Position numbers and translations under genes: made by a program
In this document: positions 48,366 to 57,955 of the stretch, in pieces
How the letters are laid out: every line of letters starts with the position of its first letter
Position numbering within the stretch: the first letter of the stretch is position 1
The notes under the pieces: model-generated
The model's database searches: none
Seen by the model: only the letters and a program-made list of their open reading frames with translations
What the model was told of the DNA's origin: nothing
NCBI RefSeq assembly: GCF_000739775.1
Contig: NZ_BBJH01000006.1
Location: forward strand, 248,001 to 312,000
Source of the DNA: Paraburkholderia heleia NBRC 101817
Lineage (GTDB): Bacteria > Pseudomonadota > Gammaproteobacteria > Burkholderiales > Burkholderiaceae
Direction: 5' to 3'
Length of the DNA: 64,000 nucleotides

Positions 48366-49793
48366 TCAGTTAAAGCGCACGTATTCGAAATCGACGGGCT
48401 GCCGGTTGATGCCCATGGCCGGCGGCGCGATCCAGTTGGCAAACTTGCCCGGCTCGATCACGCGGCCCATGAGCGAGGTCACGTGGGCGCGGTCCGCCGC
48501 GGTGGGCAGCCATTTCGCTTCGTTCGCGGCCCATTCGGGCTCGCCGATCACACGCCCGTCCGGCGACACGCGCACGCCCGCGAACGTGCCGATCTGGCGG
48601 TTGAACGCCTTGTGCGGCACAGTGAGGCGAACGTCGATGCCCGTCTTCTCCAGCACCTTGTTCCAGCGGTTCACGCCCGCAATCGAGTCCTTGATGTAGT
48701 CGTCGCGCAGCACTTCGTTCATGGCGTTGAGCATCGGCACGTCGCGTTCCACGAGCTTGCCGTCCTGCACGTCGAGCAGGTGGTATTGCCGGCCTTCGAG
48801 CTGGTGGTCGTCGTCGCGTTTGGTCTCTTCGTAGCGGCCCTTCAGGCCCGAGCTGTAGAAGGTCGCGGCATTCGACGAGTGGTCGGCGCCGAACAGGTCG
48901 ATCGTCACGGAGTAGTGGAAATTCAGGTAGCGCTGGATCGTTTCGAGGTCGATCACGCCCGCCCCGCGCAAGCGGTTCACGTCGTCGGTCTTCAGCTCGT
49001 TCATGACCTGCGCGGTGCGTTGCACGACGCGCGAGATGCCCGACTCGCCGACGAACATGTGATGCGCTTCTTCGGTCAGCATGAATTTCGTCGTGCGCGC
49101 AAGCGGGTCGAAGCCGGATTCGGACAGCGCCGAAAGCTGGAACTTGCCGTCGCGGTCGGTGAAGTACGTGAACATGAAGAACGCCAGCCAGTCGGGCGTT
49201 TGCTCGTTGAACGCGCCGAGAATGCGCGGGTTGTCGTCGTCGCCCGAGCGGCGCTCCAGCAATGCTTCGGCTTCCTCACGACCGTCGCGACCGAAGTAGC
49301 GATGCAGCAGATACACCATCGCCCAGAGGTGCCGGCCTTCTTCCACATTCACCTGGAACAGGTTGCGCAGGTCGTACATGGAGGGCGCGGTGAGGCCGAG
49401 ATGGCGCTGCTGCTCGACCGAGGCGGGCTCCGTGTCGCCCTGGGTGACGATGATGCGGCGCAGGTTCGCGCGGTGCTCGCCCGGCACGTCCTGCCACGCC
49501 GCCTCGCCCTTGTGCGCGCCGAAATGGATCTTGCGGTCCGCTTCGCCCGGCGTGAGGAAGATGCCCCAGCGATAGTCAGGCATCTTCACGTGGTCGAAGT
49601 GCGCCCAGCCGCCCGCGTCGACGCTCACCGCCGTGCGCAGATAGACGTCGTAGCCGTGCGAGCCGTCGGGGCCCATGTCGCCCCACCACGAGAGGAAGTT
49701 CGGCTGCCACTGTTCGAGCGCGCGCTGCAGCGCGCGGTCGTCGGCGAGGTTGACGTTGTTCGGGATCTTTTCGCTGTAATTGATCGTGGACAT
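48366..49793 (-). CDS. boxB: Benzoyl-CoA 2,3-epoxidase oxygenase component BoxB
   Basis: This 475-residue di-iron protein inserts one oxygen atom into benzoyl-CoA to give the 2,3-epoxide. The iron ligands appear as two ExxH-type helices, [12 protein letters not shown] and [11 protein letters not shown], as in characterised BoxB. The ATG at 49793 is supported by AAGGAA five bases away and gives the usual N terminus [11 protein letters not shown]. It lies 57 bases after boxC and 52 before boxA. Confidence 0.96.
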   Translation of the reverse strand: MSTINYSEKIPNNVNLADDRALQRALEQWQPNFLSWWGDMGPDGSHGYDVYLRTAVSVDAGGWAHFDHVKMPDYRWGIFLTPGEADRKIHFGAHKGEAAWQDVPGEHRANLRRIIVTQGDTEPASVEQQRHLGLTAPSMYDLRNLFQVNVEEGRHLWAMVYLLHRYFGRDGREEAEALLERRSGDDDNPRILGAFNEQTPDWLAFFMFTYFTDRDGKFQLSALSESGFDPLARTTKFMLTEEAHHMFVGESGISRVVQRTAQVMNELKTDDVNRLRGAGVIDLETIQRYLNFHYSVTIDLFGADHSSNAATFYSSGLKGRYEETKRDDDHQLEGRQYHLLDVQDGKLVERDVPMLNAMNEVLRDDYIKDSIAGVNRWNKVLEKTGIDVRLTVPHKAFNRQIGTFAGVRVSPDGRVIGEPEWAANEAKWLPTAADRAHVTSLMGRVIEPGKFANWIAPPAMGINRQPVDFEYVRFN

Positions 49794-49850
49794 TGCGGTT
49801 CCTTGCGGCAAATTCGACAGACGCGGCAAATGCGGCGGCGGATACGGAGA

Positions 49851-51527
49851 TCAAACGCGGTCGACGTCGAACTGCGCCTTGCTGCCCTTGCCGTACACCT
49901 TGAGCGCGCCTTTCTCGCCCACGGCGTTGGGCCGGTTGAAGATCCAGTTCTGCCACGCGGAAAGCCGCCCGAAGATGCGCGTTTCCATGGTCTCGGGGCC
50001 GTTGAAGCGCAGATTCGCTTCGAGGCCCGTGAGCGCGTCGGGCGACATGACCGCGCGCTCTTCCAGCGCGAGGCGGATTTCGTCGGCCCAGTCGATGTCG
50101 TCCGGCGAGGCCGTCACGAGGCCCAGGCGCTCGGCCTCGACCGGCTTGACCGCTTCGCCGGTCTTCGCGCGCACGGCGTCGAGCGGTTCGGTTTCCTCAT
50201 AGAAGCGCCGCGCGAGACGCGATTGATGCGTGACCATCGGGTAGAGACCGAAATTCGCTTCCGAGAGCGTGATGGCCGGCTCTTCGTCTTCGTTCGCGGG
50301 CAGCGCGGCCATGTAGGTGCGGTCCGCGGCGAACGCGAGTTCGGCGAAGGTGCCGGCAAAGCACGAGCCCGGCTCGATCAGCGCGAACAGCGAACGCGAA
50401 GAGACATCGATGCGCGCGAGCGTGCGGCGCAGCATGCCGATCGTCTCGCGCACGAACCAGTGGTCGCGGTGCGCGAGCAGCGCAGCGTCGGCGGCGAGCA
50501 CGGTGCGGGTGTCGCCTGAAGTCTTGAGAATCCACGTGCCGATGTCGAGCTCGTTGGTGCGCATGGAGAGTATGGCGTCGTCCAGCTCGCGCGCGAACTG
50601 CAGCGGCCACCACGATGCGCCGGCGGCGACGATTGATTCGATATCCGAAGCAGGCGCCGCGGCGGGCGCTTTCGCCGTGAAGGTCGCGGTGCGCTTCGCG
50701 CGGTCGATCGCCACCTCGACCGTCGCATAGCTCAGGCCGCCGTCGTGCTCCAGACGTTCGATGCGCGCAAGCGCAATGCCCTTCGCGTCGGCGGGACGAT
50801 CGCTTGCGGCGGCCAGCTCGAGCGCGCGCGCCTGCACGGCCTGGCCGAACTGATTCGGCTTCACGACTTCGTCCACGAGACGCCAGGCCTTGGCGCGCTC
50901 GCCGCGAATGCCCTCCACCACCGTGCAGAAGATATCGGCGCGATCGTGGCGCACCTTGCGCTTGTCGGTGAGGCGCGTGAGGCCGCCCGTGCCCGGCAGC
51001 ACGCCGAGCAGCGGCACTTCCGGCAGAGCGACCGATGACGACCGGTCGTCCACGAGCATGATCTCGTCGCAGGCGAGCGCGAGTTCGTAGCCGCCGCCGG
51101 CACACGCGCCGTTCACGGCCGCAATGAACTTCAGGCCCGAATGGCGCGACGCATCTTCCATGCCGTTGCGCGTTTCGTTGGTGAACTTGCAGAAGTTGAC
51201 CTTCCAGGCGTGGCTGGAGAGGCCGAGCATGAAAATGTTGGCGCCCGAGCAGAACACACGGTCCTTCAGGCTGGTCAGCACGACGGTGCGCACTTCCGGA
51301 TGCTCGAAGCGGATGCGCTGGAGTGCATCGTGCAGTTCGATATCGACGCCGAGGTCGTACGAATTCAGCTTCAGCTTGTAGCCGTCGCGAATGCCGCCGT
51401 CCTCGGCAACGTCGATGCCGAGCGTCGCCACGGCACCGTCGAACGAAAGCTTCCAGTGCCGGTACTGCGAGGGGTCGGTGCGGTAGTCCACCTGCTGCGG
51501 GGCGACGGCGGTTTCCACTGCGGCCAT
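49851..51527 (-). CDS. boxC: 2,3-epoxybenzoyl-CoA dihydrolase BoxC
   Basis: This 558-residue crotonase-superfamily enzyme opens and cleaves the ring of 2,3-epoxybenzoyl-CoA, releasing formate and a dehydroadipyl-CoA semialdehyde. Landmarks are the oxyanion-hole regions FCSGANIFMLG and AAVNGACAGGGYELALACDEI, and a second crotonase-like half (SLFALIEPGSCFAGTFAELAF). AGGAG six bases before the ATG sets the start. It is the first gene of the box operon, reading from a promoter at 51560-51588 that is preceded by TGCA repeats. Confidence 0.95.
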   Translation of the reverse strand: MAAVETAVAPQQVDYRTDPSQYRHWKLSFDGAVATLGIDVAEDGGIRDGYKLKLNSYDLGVDIELHDALQRIRFEHPEVRTVVLTSLKDRVFCSGANIFMLGLSSHAWKVNFCKFTNETRNGMEDASRHSGLKFIAAVNGACAGGGYELALACDEIMLVDDRSSSVALPEVPLLGVLPGTGGLTRLTDKRKVRHDRADIFCTVVEGIRGERAKAWRLVDEVVKPNQFGQAVQARALELAAASDRPADAKGIALARIERLEHDGGLSYATVEVAIDRAKRTATFTAKAPAAAPASDIESIVAAGASWWPLQFARELDDAILSMRTNELDIGTWILKTSGDTRTVLAADAALLAHRDHWFVRETIGMLRRTLARIDVSSRSLFALIEPGSCFAGTFAELAFAADRTYMAALPANEDEEPAITLSEANFGLYPMVTHQSRLARRFYEETEPLDAVRAKTGEAVKPVEAERLGLVTASPDDIDWADEIRLALEERAVMSPDALTGLEANLRFNGPETMETRIFGRLSAWQNWIFNRPNAVGEKGALKVYGKGSKAQFDVDRV

Positions 51528-51552
51528 GAGCGTCTCCTGTCTACACGTCGTT

Positions 51553-51611
51553 TGCATGAACGATAGTGCAATTAATTGCTCATGTAAAGCACATTAATGC
51601 ATTTTAATGCA
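51553..51611 (-). promoter_or_regulatory. boxC: boxCBA promoter with TGCA-repeat operator
   Basis: On the minus strand TTTACA (51583-51588), a 17-base spacer and TATCGT (51560-51565) form a sigma-70-type promoter. TGCA occurs at 51553, 51567, 51598 and 51608; the last two are separated by exactly six bases (TGCA-N6-TGCA), upstream of the -35. TGCA direct repeats are the known operator unit of BzdR/BoxR-family regulators. Confidence 0.7.
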
Positions 51612-51664
51612 TGGAAGAGGTAACCCTGGGGTAAACCCGTGAGACCGCAGTCCGCGTCCGCCGC

Positions 51665-52621
51665 TCATTCGATGCGGGGCGCCTGCGCGGCCAGGCGGGC
51701 GGCCAGCCGGTCGCGCAGCTGCAGGTAGGCGTCGGCGAGCGTCCTTTCGCTGGTATCGAAGGTCATGTCGGCGCGGCCATACAGTTCGCTGCGGCCCGCC
51801 AGGATGCGCTTGAGGTCGTCCATCGCCTCGCTGTTGCCCGAGTTGCCCGCCATGGGCCGCAGATCGCCCTGTGCCACGACGCGGCGCATGTGCTCTTCGG
51901 GTGCGGCCTGCAGCCAGACGGTGAAGCAATGCGCGAGCAGCACATTGAACGTGGCGGGCTCGGAAACGAGGCCGCCCGGCGAGGCGATCACGGCGCGCGG
52001 GTGCTCCGCGATCACCGCGTCCAGCGCCCGGCGCTCGTAGCGGCGATAAGCGCTCGCGCCATACAGCGAATGGATTTCCGAAGGCGGACAGCCCGCCAGC
52101 TGTTCGATCACCCGCGTCAGCTCGACGAACGGCACCTTCAGCTCCTGCGCGAGCATGCGCCCGAGCGTGGACTTGCCCGCGCCGCGCAGGCCGATGAGCG
52201 CGATGCGGTCGCTGCGGTGCGGGTCGGCGCTCGTGTTCGAGAACATCTCGGCGAGCGCCACGCGCGCGCGCTGCAAGGCAGCCGGATCGCGCCCCTGCAG
52301 CAACTCGCGGATCAGGAGCCATTCCGCCGACGAGGTCGTGACGTCGCCGATCACCTCGGCAAGCGGGCAGCTCAGCGTGTTCGCGATTTGCCGCAACACC
52401 AGCACGGAGGCATTGCCCACCCCGGACTCCAGATTGGCCAGATGCCGCTCCGAGAGCCCGGTTTCCGCCGCCAGCGTCTTGCGCGTCATGCCGCGCCGCG
52501 CGCGCAGCATGCGTACGCGCTCGCCCATGGCGGTCAGGAACGGATCGCGTTCGGTGCGCTCCCCGCGCGAGGCGTCGTCGGCGGCTTCCGCTGGCCGCTC
52601 GGCAATGTAAGTTTGCTTCAT
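51665..52621 (-). CDS. boxR: BoxR/BzdR-type regulator: XRE helix-turn-helix fused to shikimate-kinase-like domain
   Basis: This 318-residue protein joins an N-terminal XRE helix-turn-helix (about 32-90: RVRMLRARRGMTRKTLA, GLSERHLANLESG) to a shikimate-kinase-like domain with a P-loop at 144-151 (GLRGAGKS). This fusion defines BzdR/BoxR, repressors that release DNA when benzoyl-CoA binds the kinase-like part. It lies between boxC and bclA, transcribed with the former strand, and TGCA sites occur in both flanking promoter regions. It should couple both benzoate arms to pathway flux. Confidence 0.95.
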   Translation of the reverse strand: MKQTYIAERPAEAADDASRGERTERDPFLTAMGERVRMLRARRGMTRKTLAAETGLSERHLANLESGVGNASVLVLRQIANTLSCPLAEVIGDVTTSSAEWLLIRELLQGRDPAALQRARVALAEMFSNTSADPHRSDRIALIGLRGAGKSTLGRMLAQELKVPFVELTRVIEQLAGCPPSEIHSLYGASAYRRYERRALDAVIAEHPRAVIASPGGLVSEPATFNVLLAHCFTVWLQAAPEEHMRRVVAQGDLRPMAGNSGNSEAMDDLKRILAGRSELYGRADMTFDTSERTLADAYLQLRDRLAARLAAQAPRIE

Positions 52622-52661
52622 CTTAGGGAATCCCTGAACCCGGGTTTATGTACTATAGTGC

Positions 52662-52690
52662 TTGACATGCATTTTACGAACCGCTAATTT
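52662..52690 (+). promoter_or_regulatory. bclA: bclA promoter with TGCA site
   Basis: TTGACA (52662-52667), 17-base spacer and TAATTT (52685-52690) make a strong sigma-70-type promoter toward bclA. TGCA lies immediately after the -35 (52668-52671). The ATGCATTTTA around it (52667-52676) recurs exactly in the boxC promoter region (51597-51606), and GTGCTTKACATG is common to both -35 regions. Confidence 0.7.
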
Positions 52691-52750
52691 TCCGCGAAAA
52701 GGTTGATCGACGACAAATCCGATCGAATCAGACTGAGCGGAGACAACACC

Positions 52751-54352
52751 GTGCCAATCCCAGCAGCGTCGCCGGAACACGCCGCGGCCGTGCCGCCGCC
52801 CGCGCAATTCAACTTCGCCGCGCACCTGTTCTCGCTCAACGCCGCACGCGCCGCGAAGACTGCTTATATCGACGACACGCTCACGCTGAACTACGGCGAA
52901 CTCGAAACGCGGGCCCGCCGCTTCGCGGCCGCCATGCGCGCGCTGGGCGTCCACGCGGAAGAGCGCGTTCTGCTCGTGATGCTCGACACCGTCGAGCTGC
53001 CGATTGCGTTTCTCGGCGCGCTCTATGCCGGTATCGTGCCGGTGGTCGTCAATACGCTGCTCACGCCGGCCGACTATGTGTACATGCTCACGCACAGCCG
53101 CGCGCGCGTGGTCATCGCGTCGGGCGCGGTGCTGCCCGCCGTGGGCGCGGCGCTCGCCGAAGCACAATGTGAGGACTGCCAGTTAATCGTTTCTCAGCCT
53201 GCGTCTCAGCCAGCCTCGCATGAATCACCACTCGTCCTCGCCGATCTGATCGCGCGCGCCGAGCCCGCCCCGCGCGCCGCGCAAACGGGCTGTGACGACA
53301 TCGCATTCTGGCTCTACTCGTCGGGATCGACGGGCAAACCCAAAGGCACGGTGCATACGCACGCCAATCTCTACTGGACCGTCGAGACTTACGCGAAACC
53401 CATTCTCGGCATACGCGAAAACGACATCGTGTTTTCGGCGGCCAAACTGTTCTTCGCCTATGGCCTCGGCAACGGCCTTTCGTTTCCGCTCTCGGTAGGC
53501 GCGACCACGATCCTGATGGCCGAACGCCCCACCGCCAGCGCCGTATTCGCACGCCTCGTCCAGCATCGGCCCACGGTGTTCTACGGCGTGCCCACGCTTT
53601 ACGCGAGCATGATGGCTTCGCCGGCCCTGCCCGCACGCGCCGACGTCGCGCTGCGCGTGTGCACCTCCGCGGGCGAAGCGCTGCCGCGTGAACTGGGCGA
53701 GCGCTTCAGGGAGCACTTCGGCAGCGACATTCTCGACGGCCTCGGCTCCACGGAAATGCTGCACATCTTCCTCTCGAACCGCCCAGGCGTGGTCGAATAC
53801 GGCACTACGGGCCGCCCCGTGCCCGGCTACGAGATCGAACTGCGCGACGAGACCGGCGCGCTCGTGCCGGACGGCGAGATCGGCGACCTCTTCATCCGCG
53901 GACCGAGCGCCGCCGTAATGTACTGGTGCAATCGCGAGAAGTCGCGCGCGACCTTCCTCGGCGAGTGGGTGAGGAGCGGCGACAAGTACCGGCGCCTGCC
54001 GGGCGGCGCCTATGTCTATGCGGGCCGCAGCGACGACATGCTCAAGGTGAGCGGCCAGTATGTCTCGCCCATCGAAGTGGAAATGGTGCTCATGCAACAC
54101 GAAGCCGTGCTCGAAGCAGCCGTGATCGGCGTCGATCAGGGCGGGCTCGTGAAGACCTGCGCGTTCGTCGTCCTCAAGCAAGCGGCAATGGAAACTTCGC
54201 ACGACGCACTGGCCGGGCAGTTGAAAGCGTTCGTCAAGACGCGGCTCGCGCCGCACAAGTATCCGCGCGATATCCTGTTCGTCGACGATCTGCCGAAAAC
54301 GGCGACGGGTAAGATTCAGCGTTTCCGGCTGCGTCAGCAGTTTCCGTCCTGA
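52751..54352 (+). CDS. bclA: Benzoate-CoA ligase
   Basis: This 533-residue acyl-adenylating enzyme activates benzoate to benzoyl-CoA with ATP, the entry step of the box pathway. Motifs include the AMP-binding loop YSSGSTGKPKGTVHTH, DGLGSTEMLHIF, GRSDDMLKVSGQYVSP and the catalytic Lys region KTATGKIQRFRLR. I start it at GTG 52751 because GGAG precedes it by eight bases; the frame is open to about 52703. A small Ser/Gln/Pro/Ala duplication (SQPASQPAS) sits near residue 155 in a surface loop. The hydrolase gene begins 2 bases after the stop. Confidence 0.95.
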   Translation: MPIPAASPEHAAAVPPPAQFNFAAHLFSLNAARAAKTAYIDDTLTLNYGELETRARRFAAAMRALGVHAEERVLLVMLDTVELPIAFLGALYAGIVPVVVNTLLTPADYVYMLTHSRARVVIASGAVLPAVGAALAEAQCEDCQLIVSQPASQPASHESPLVLADLIARAEPAPRAAQTGCDDIAFWLYSSGSTGKPKGTVHTHANLYWTVETYAKPILGIRENDIVFSAAKLFFAYGLGNGLSFPLSVGATTILMAERPTASAVFARLVQHRPTVFYGVPTLYASMMASPALPARADVALRVCTSAGEALPRELGERFREHFGSDILDGLGSTEMLHIFLSNRPGVVEYGTTGRPVPGYEIELRDETGALVPDGEIGDLFIRGPSAAVMYWCNREKSRATFLGEWVRSGDKYRRLPGGAYVYAGRSDDMLKVSGQYVSPIEVEMVLMQHEAVLEAAVIGVDQGGLVKTCAFVVLKQAAMETSHDALAGQLKAFVKTRLAPHKYPRDILFVDDLPKTATGKIQRFRLRQQFPS

Positions 54353-54354
54353 CA

Positions 54355-55188
54355 ATGACAAGCACCATGAACGAAAGCGAATTCGCCGATCTGCCCGCCA
54401 CGCCTGTACACGATGCGTTGCGCATCGAATATCGCTGGATCGCCGCGGCCGCGAGCGAAGCGCCGCTCGCCGTGTTCCTGCACGAAGGCCTCGGCTCGAT
54501 CGCGATGTGGAAAGACTGGCCCGCCGCGCTTTGCGAACGCCTCGGCATGCGCGGGCTCGTTTATTCGCGCCCGGGTTACGGGCGTTCCACACCGCGCGCG
54601 CAAGGCGTGAAATGGCCGGTCGATTTCATGTCGGCGCAGGCGCGCACTGTCTTGCCTGCGCTGCTCGACGCGCTAGGGGTGAGTGCGACCGAACGCGCGC
54701 GCATGTGGCTGATCGGTCATAGCGACGGCGCATCCATCGCCCTGCTCTACGCCGCCGCTTTCCCCGAAGCACTCGCGGGCGCGGTGGCGATCGCGCCGCA
54801 CGTGTTCGTCGAAGACATTTCGGTCGAAAGCATCCGCGAGACGAAGGTTGCGTACGAAACGACCCGCCTGCGCGAAAAGCTCGCGCGCTATCACGACGAT
54901 GTCGATTCCGCGTTCTACGGCTGGAACGATATCTGGCTCGATCCCGCGTTCCGGTCCTGGAACATCGTCGGCGAACTGGCGTCGATTCGCGCGCCGTTGC
55001 TCGCGGTGCAGGCGCGCGATGACCACTACGGCACCATGGCGCAAGTCGAGGCGATTGGCGCGGCCGTGCCGCATGCGTGCGTCCACGCGCTCGCGCACGG
55101 CGGCCATTCCCCGCATCGCGACGCGCCGCAGCCGCTGAACGACGTCATCGAGCCATTCGTTCGCGCGCAGCGCAAGCCCGCAAACTGA
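54355..55188 (+). CDS. Alpha/beta hydrolase of the benzoate module
   Basis: This 277-residue hydrolase has an oxyanion region (FLHEGLGSIAMWKDW), the nucleophile elbow GHSDGAS, an acid in AVQARDDHYGTM and the catalytic His in HGGHSPHRD. Its start is 2 bases after the bclA stop, so they are co-translated. Box clusters often carry such a gene, perhaps to hydrolyse dead-end CoA or ester intermediates or a lactone; the actual substrate is unknown. An alternative ATG is five codons in (54367). Confidence 0.9.
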   Translation: MTSTMNESEFADLPATPVHDALRIEYRWIAAAASEAPLAVFLHEGLGSIAMWKDWPAALCERLGMRGLVYSRPGYGRSTPRAQGVKWPVDFMSAQARTVLPALLDALGVSATERARMWLIGHSDGASIALLYAAAFPEALAGAVAIAPHVFVEDISVESIRETKVAYETTRLREKLARYHDDVDSAFYGWNDIWLDPAFRSWNIVGELASIRAPLLAVQARDDHYGTMAQVEAIGAAVPHACVHALAHGGHSPHRDAPQPLNDVIEPFVRAQRKPAN

Positions 55189-55471
55189 AGGCCGCACAGG
55201 CCAACCCCAGCGCCCCGCAAGCCCCCTCCAACGTCCATCGAATGCCTCCAGACAGGGGCGAATCGATGCACTTCGCATAACACTCCCCCGCCAACGCAGC
55301 ACTGAAGCCCATCCAGGGCCAAACCCGCCCCATCGCTGCAATCCTTTGGTGATATTGTCTTTCTTTGCGCAGCGGAGACGGGGTCCGATCACGCGACCCC
55401 AACGGTAAAACGGGGCACCAAAAAAGCGAGACGCAAGAAGACCGGCCGGGTCACGCGCGCCGGCCAGAACG

Positions 55472-56833
55472 ATGAGCGATTCCATCCTGATGAACGTTTC
55501 AAGAACCTCGGTGCGACTGAGGCGAGCCTGGGCGTCGATGCGTCCGCGCTTCGTGCGCGCCTTCGCGCCCGCGCTGCGCAACCTGCAATACGTGAAGCGC
55601 CGCATGCGCCCGCTCGCCGTGGTGGCGAGCGTGGGCTTCCCGCTTTACTACTACGTCTGGAAAGACCTCTTTCCTCAGCCGTATGAAAATCTCACGCTGC
55701 GCCTGATCGGCTCATTGCTGTTCGTGCCGATACTCGCGTTCGAGCGCTGGCCCGCCGCACTGAAAAAGCTGCTGCCGTGGTACTGGTACTTCTGCACGCT
55801 CTACGCACTGCCGTTCTTTTTCACGTTCATGCTGCTCAAGAACAACGGCAACGAAGTGTGGGTGGAAAGCGCGCTGATCGCGGCGTTCGTGATGGTGCTG
55901 CTGCTCGACTGGCTCATGCTCGTCCTGCAGTTTCTCGCGGGCATCAGCCTCGCGGTGATCGCGTACTGCCTCACCACCTACCCCGTCGTGCTCGGGCCGA
56001 ACTACCTCACGCATCTGGCGATCTTTTCGTTCGCCGTGGCGATCGGCGCGGTGGCCAATTACGATCAGGACCGCATTCAGATCGAACAGGAGCGCGCCAT
56101 GCTGGCCACGGCCGGCAGCGTGGCGCACGAACTGCGCACGCCGCTCGTGGCGATACGCGTGGGCGCCGCGGGCCTCATGCGCTATTTGCCCGCGCTGCTC
56201 GATACCTATCAACTCGCCCAGCGCAGCCGCTTGCCCGTGCCCAAAATACGCGTGGCGCATCTGCATTCCCTGCAAGGTGTGGTCGGCCGCATTGAACAAG
56301 AAGCACTGCATTCGAACGCCATCATCGACATGCTGCTCGCCACGGCGCGTTTCACGGGCGGCAACATGCAAAACGCAACGACGTGTTCCATCGCACACTG
56401 TGTGGAAACCGCGCTCGCGCGTTTTCCGTTTCGCGAAGGCGACCGGCGTCGGGTAATCTGCAACCTGCGCCCCGATTTCGAATTCCACGGATCTGAAATG
56501 CTTACCGTTCACGTGCTCTTCAATCTGCTCAAAAATGCCTTCCGGCATATGGGCAGCATCGAGGGCGCGCAGATTTCGATCCGTCTTGAATCAGGGCAAA
56601 GGGCCAATCGTTTGATTTTCAGCGACACGGGCACAGGTATTTCCCCTGAGGTATTGCCGCACATCTTCACGCGCTTTTATACTTCGACAACCGCCACCGA
56701 TGACGTGACGCTCGGAGCAGGAATCGGGCTGGCATTCTGCCGCGATGTCATGCAAGCGATGGGTGGAGCAATTACCTGCTCTTCCGTAAAAGGCGAATAT
56801 ACCGAGTTCGTTTTGACATTCCCTGCGCCATGA
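55472..56833 (+). CDS. CqsS/LqsS-type sensor histidine kinase
   Basis: This 453-residue inner-membrane kinase has six hydrophobic helices (about 48-195) beginning with GFPLYYYVWKDLFPQPYENLTLRL, a segment very like the CqsS/LqsS sensor. The phosphorylated His is at 219 (SVAHELRTP). The ATPase boxes are FNLLKNAFRH, DTGTGISPEVLPHIF and GAGIGLAF. Unlike CqsS it has no fused receiver, as in LqsS. It should sense an alpha-hydroxyketone made by the synthase encoded at 57956-59257 and pass phosphate to the response regulator whose start overlaps its stop (ATGA). A second ATG at 55490 is possible. Confidence 0.9.
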   Translation: MSDSILMNVSRTSVRLRRAWASMRPRFVRAFAPALRNLQYVKRRMRPLAVVASVGFPLYYYVWKDLFPQPYENLTLRLIGSLLFVPILAFERWPAALKKLLPWYWYFCTLYALPFFFTFMLLKNNGNEVWVESALIAAFVMVLLLDWLMLVLQFLAGISLAVIAYCLTTYPVVLGPNYLTHLAIFSFAVAIGAVANYDQDRIQIEQERAMLATAGSVAHELRTPLVAIRVGAAGLMRYLPALLDTYQLAQRSRLPVPKIRVAHLHSLQGVVGRIEQEALHSNAIIDMLLATARFTGGNMQNATTCSIAHCVETALARFPFREGDRRRVICNLRPDFEFHGSEMLTVHVLFNLLKNAFRHMGSIEGAQISIRLESGQRANRLIFSDTGTGISPEVLPHIFTRFYTSTTATDDVTLGAGIGLAFCRDVMQAMGGAITCSSVKGEYTEFVLTFPAP

Positions 56834-57855
56834 CGAAAGCCATTCAGCCGTTCTCCTATCCGACCACCGTCGCATTCGTCGACGACAGCGCCGCGTTCCT
56901 TTCGAACCTGAGCCTGCAACTCGACCCCGACCTGGCCTTCCGCCTGTTCAGCTCGCCCTCCGAGGCGCTGAAGTTCCTCAATGGCCGTGCGCCGCACGAC
57001 CGCGCGGCAGAGCCTATCTTCAGCCCCTATCTGGACCGCACCGAAGAAAACGACGCGCACCAGGTCATCGCCATGCGCGTCGATGCGATACGTAGCCTCG
57101 TACATAACGCCTCGCGCTTCGAGTCGGTTTCGGTCGTGGTGGTCGATTACGACATGCCCGAACTCAACGGCATGGAGTTTTGCCGCCGCATCACCGACCC
57201 GTCGATCAGGAAAATCGTGCTGACCGGCAAAGCCGACGAGCACGTGGCCGTGAAGAGCTTCAACGAAGGGTTGATCGACCGCTTCATCCGCAAGCATGAA
57301 GTCGATGCGGTGGAAACGCTGAATCAGGCGATCGACGATATGCAGCGCGCGTATTTCGACCGCTGCTGCAGCACGGTGCTCGACGCGCTCGCCGTTTCCG
57401 AATATGCCTTCCTCAAGGATCATGCCCTCGCCGCGCACGTGAAGGGCATTGCCGATTCCCTGGGTATCGTCGAGCACTATCTCTCGTACCAGCCGCACGG
57501 ACTCCTGATGTTCGACGGTGTCGGCACCGCGTACCTGCTCGTCATTCACACCGACGAATCGCTGCGCGGCGTGCGCGAAATCGCCGTCGAACAGGGTGCG
57601 CCCACAAGCTTTCTCGCGGAACTCGACAGCCGTCGCAGCCTGCCCTACTTCTGGCGCACGGAAGGCTATTACCCGTCACAGTGCGTGGAATGGCAGCCGT
57701 ATATGCACCCCGCATCGGAGTTTCACGGCGACCGCCGCTATCTCTACGCCGTGGTGAAGAAGCCGGCGGGGCTCGCGCTCGACAACGTGCTGCCCTACGA
57801 CCGGCATCTCGATCAGCTGGACCGGGAGATCCAGGCAGCGTGGGACTCGCCCTGA
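56830..57855 (+). CDS. LqsR-like response regulator with enlarged receiver domain
   Basis: This 341-residue protein keeps the receiver residues: acidic pair D18/D19 (FVDDS), phosphorylation site D106 (VVVVDYDMPELNG), T132 and K155 (FIRKH). The distance between D19 and D106 is 87 residues instead of about 44, so roughly 43 extra residues are inserted before the phospho-Asp strand. The C-terminal 180 residues match no DNA-binding fold I recognise. Size and context agree with LqsR of Legionella. It is translationally coupled to the kinase gene. Output may be by protein interaction. Confidence 0.85.
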   Translation: MTKAIQPFSYPTTVAFVDDSAAFLSNLSLQLDPDLAFRLFSSPSEALKFLNGRAPHDRAAEPIFSPYLDRTEENDAHQVIAMRVDAIRSLVHNASRFESVSVVVVDYDMPELNGMEFCRRITDPSIRKIVLTGKADEHVAVKSFNEGLIDRFIRKHEVDAVETLNQAIDDMQRAYFDRCCSTVLDALAVSEYAFLKDHALAAHVKGIADSLGIVEHYLSYQPHGLLMFDGVGTAYLLVIHTDESLRGVREIAVEQGAPTSFLAELDSRRSLPYFWRTEGYYPSQCVEWQPYMHPASEFHGDRRYLYAVVKKPAGLALDNVLPYDRHLDQLDREIQAAWDSP

Positions 57856-57955
57856 TTTATGGCGCTGATTGACGCCGCGTTTTTCGCAGGCCGTCAATCG
57901 GGCGCCCCCCACGCTTGTCGCTGTCTCGCTCCATCCCGCCTCGACCGCGCGCGGC

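Noticed and set aside
53170..53230. Repeated CAGCC-type units giving SQPASQPAS in the benzoate-CoA ligase
   Set aside because: A small in-frame duplication in a surface loop; the enzyme is otherwise intact.
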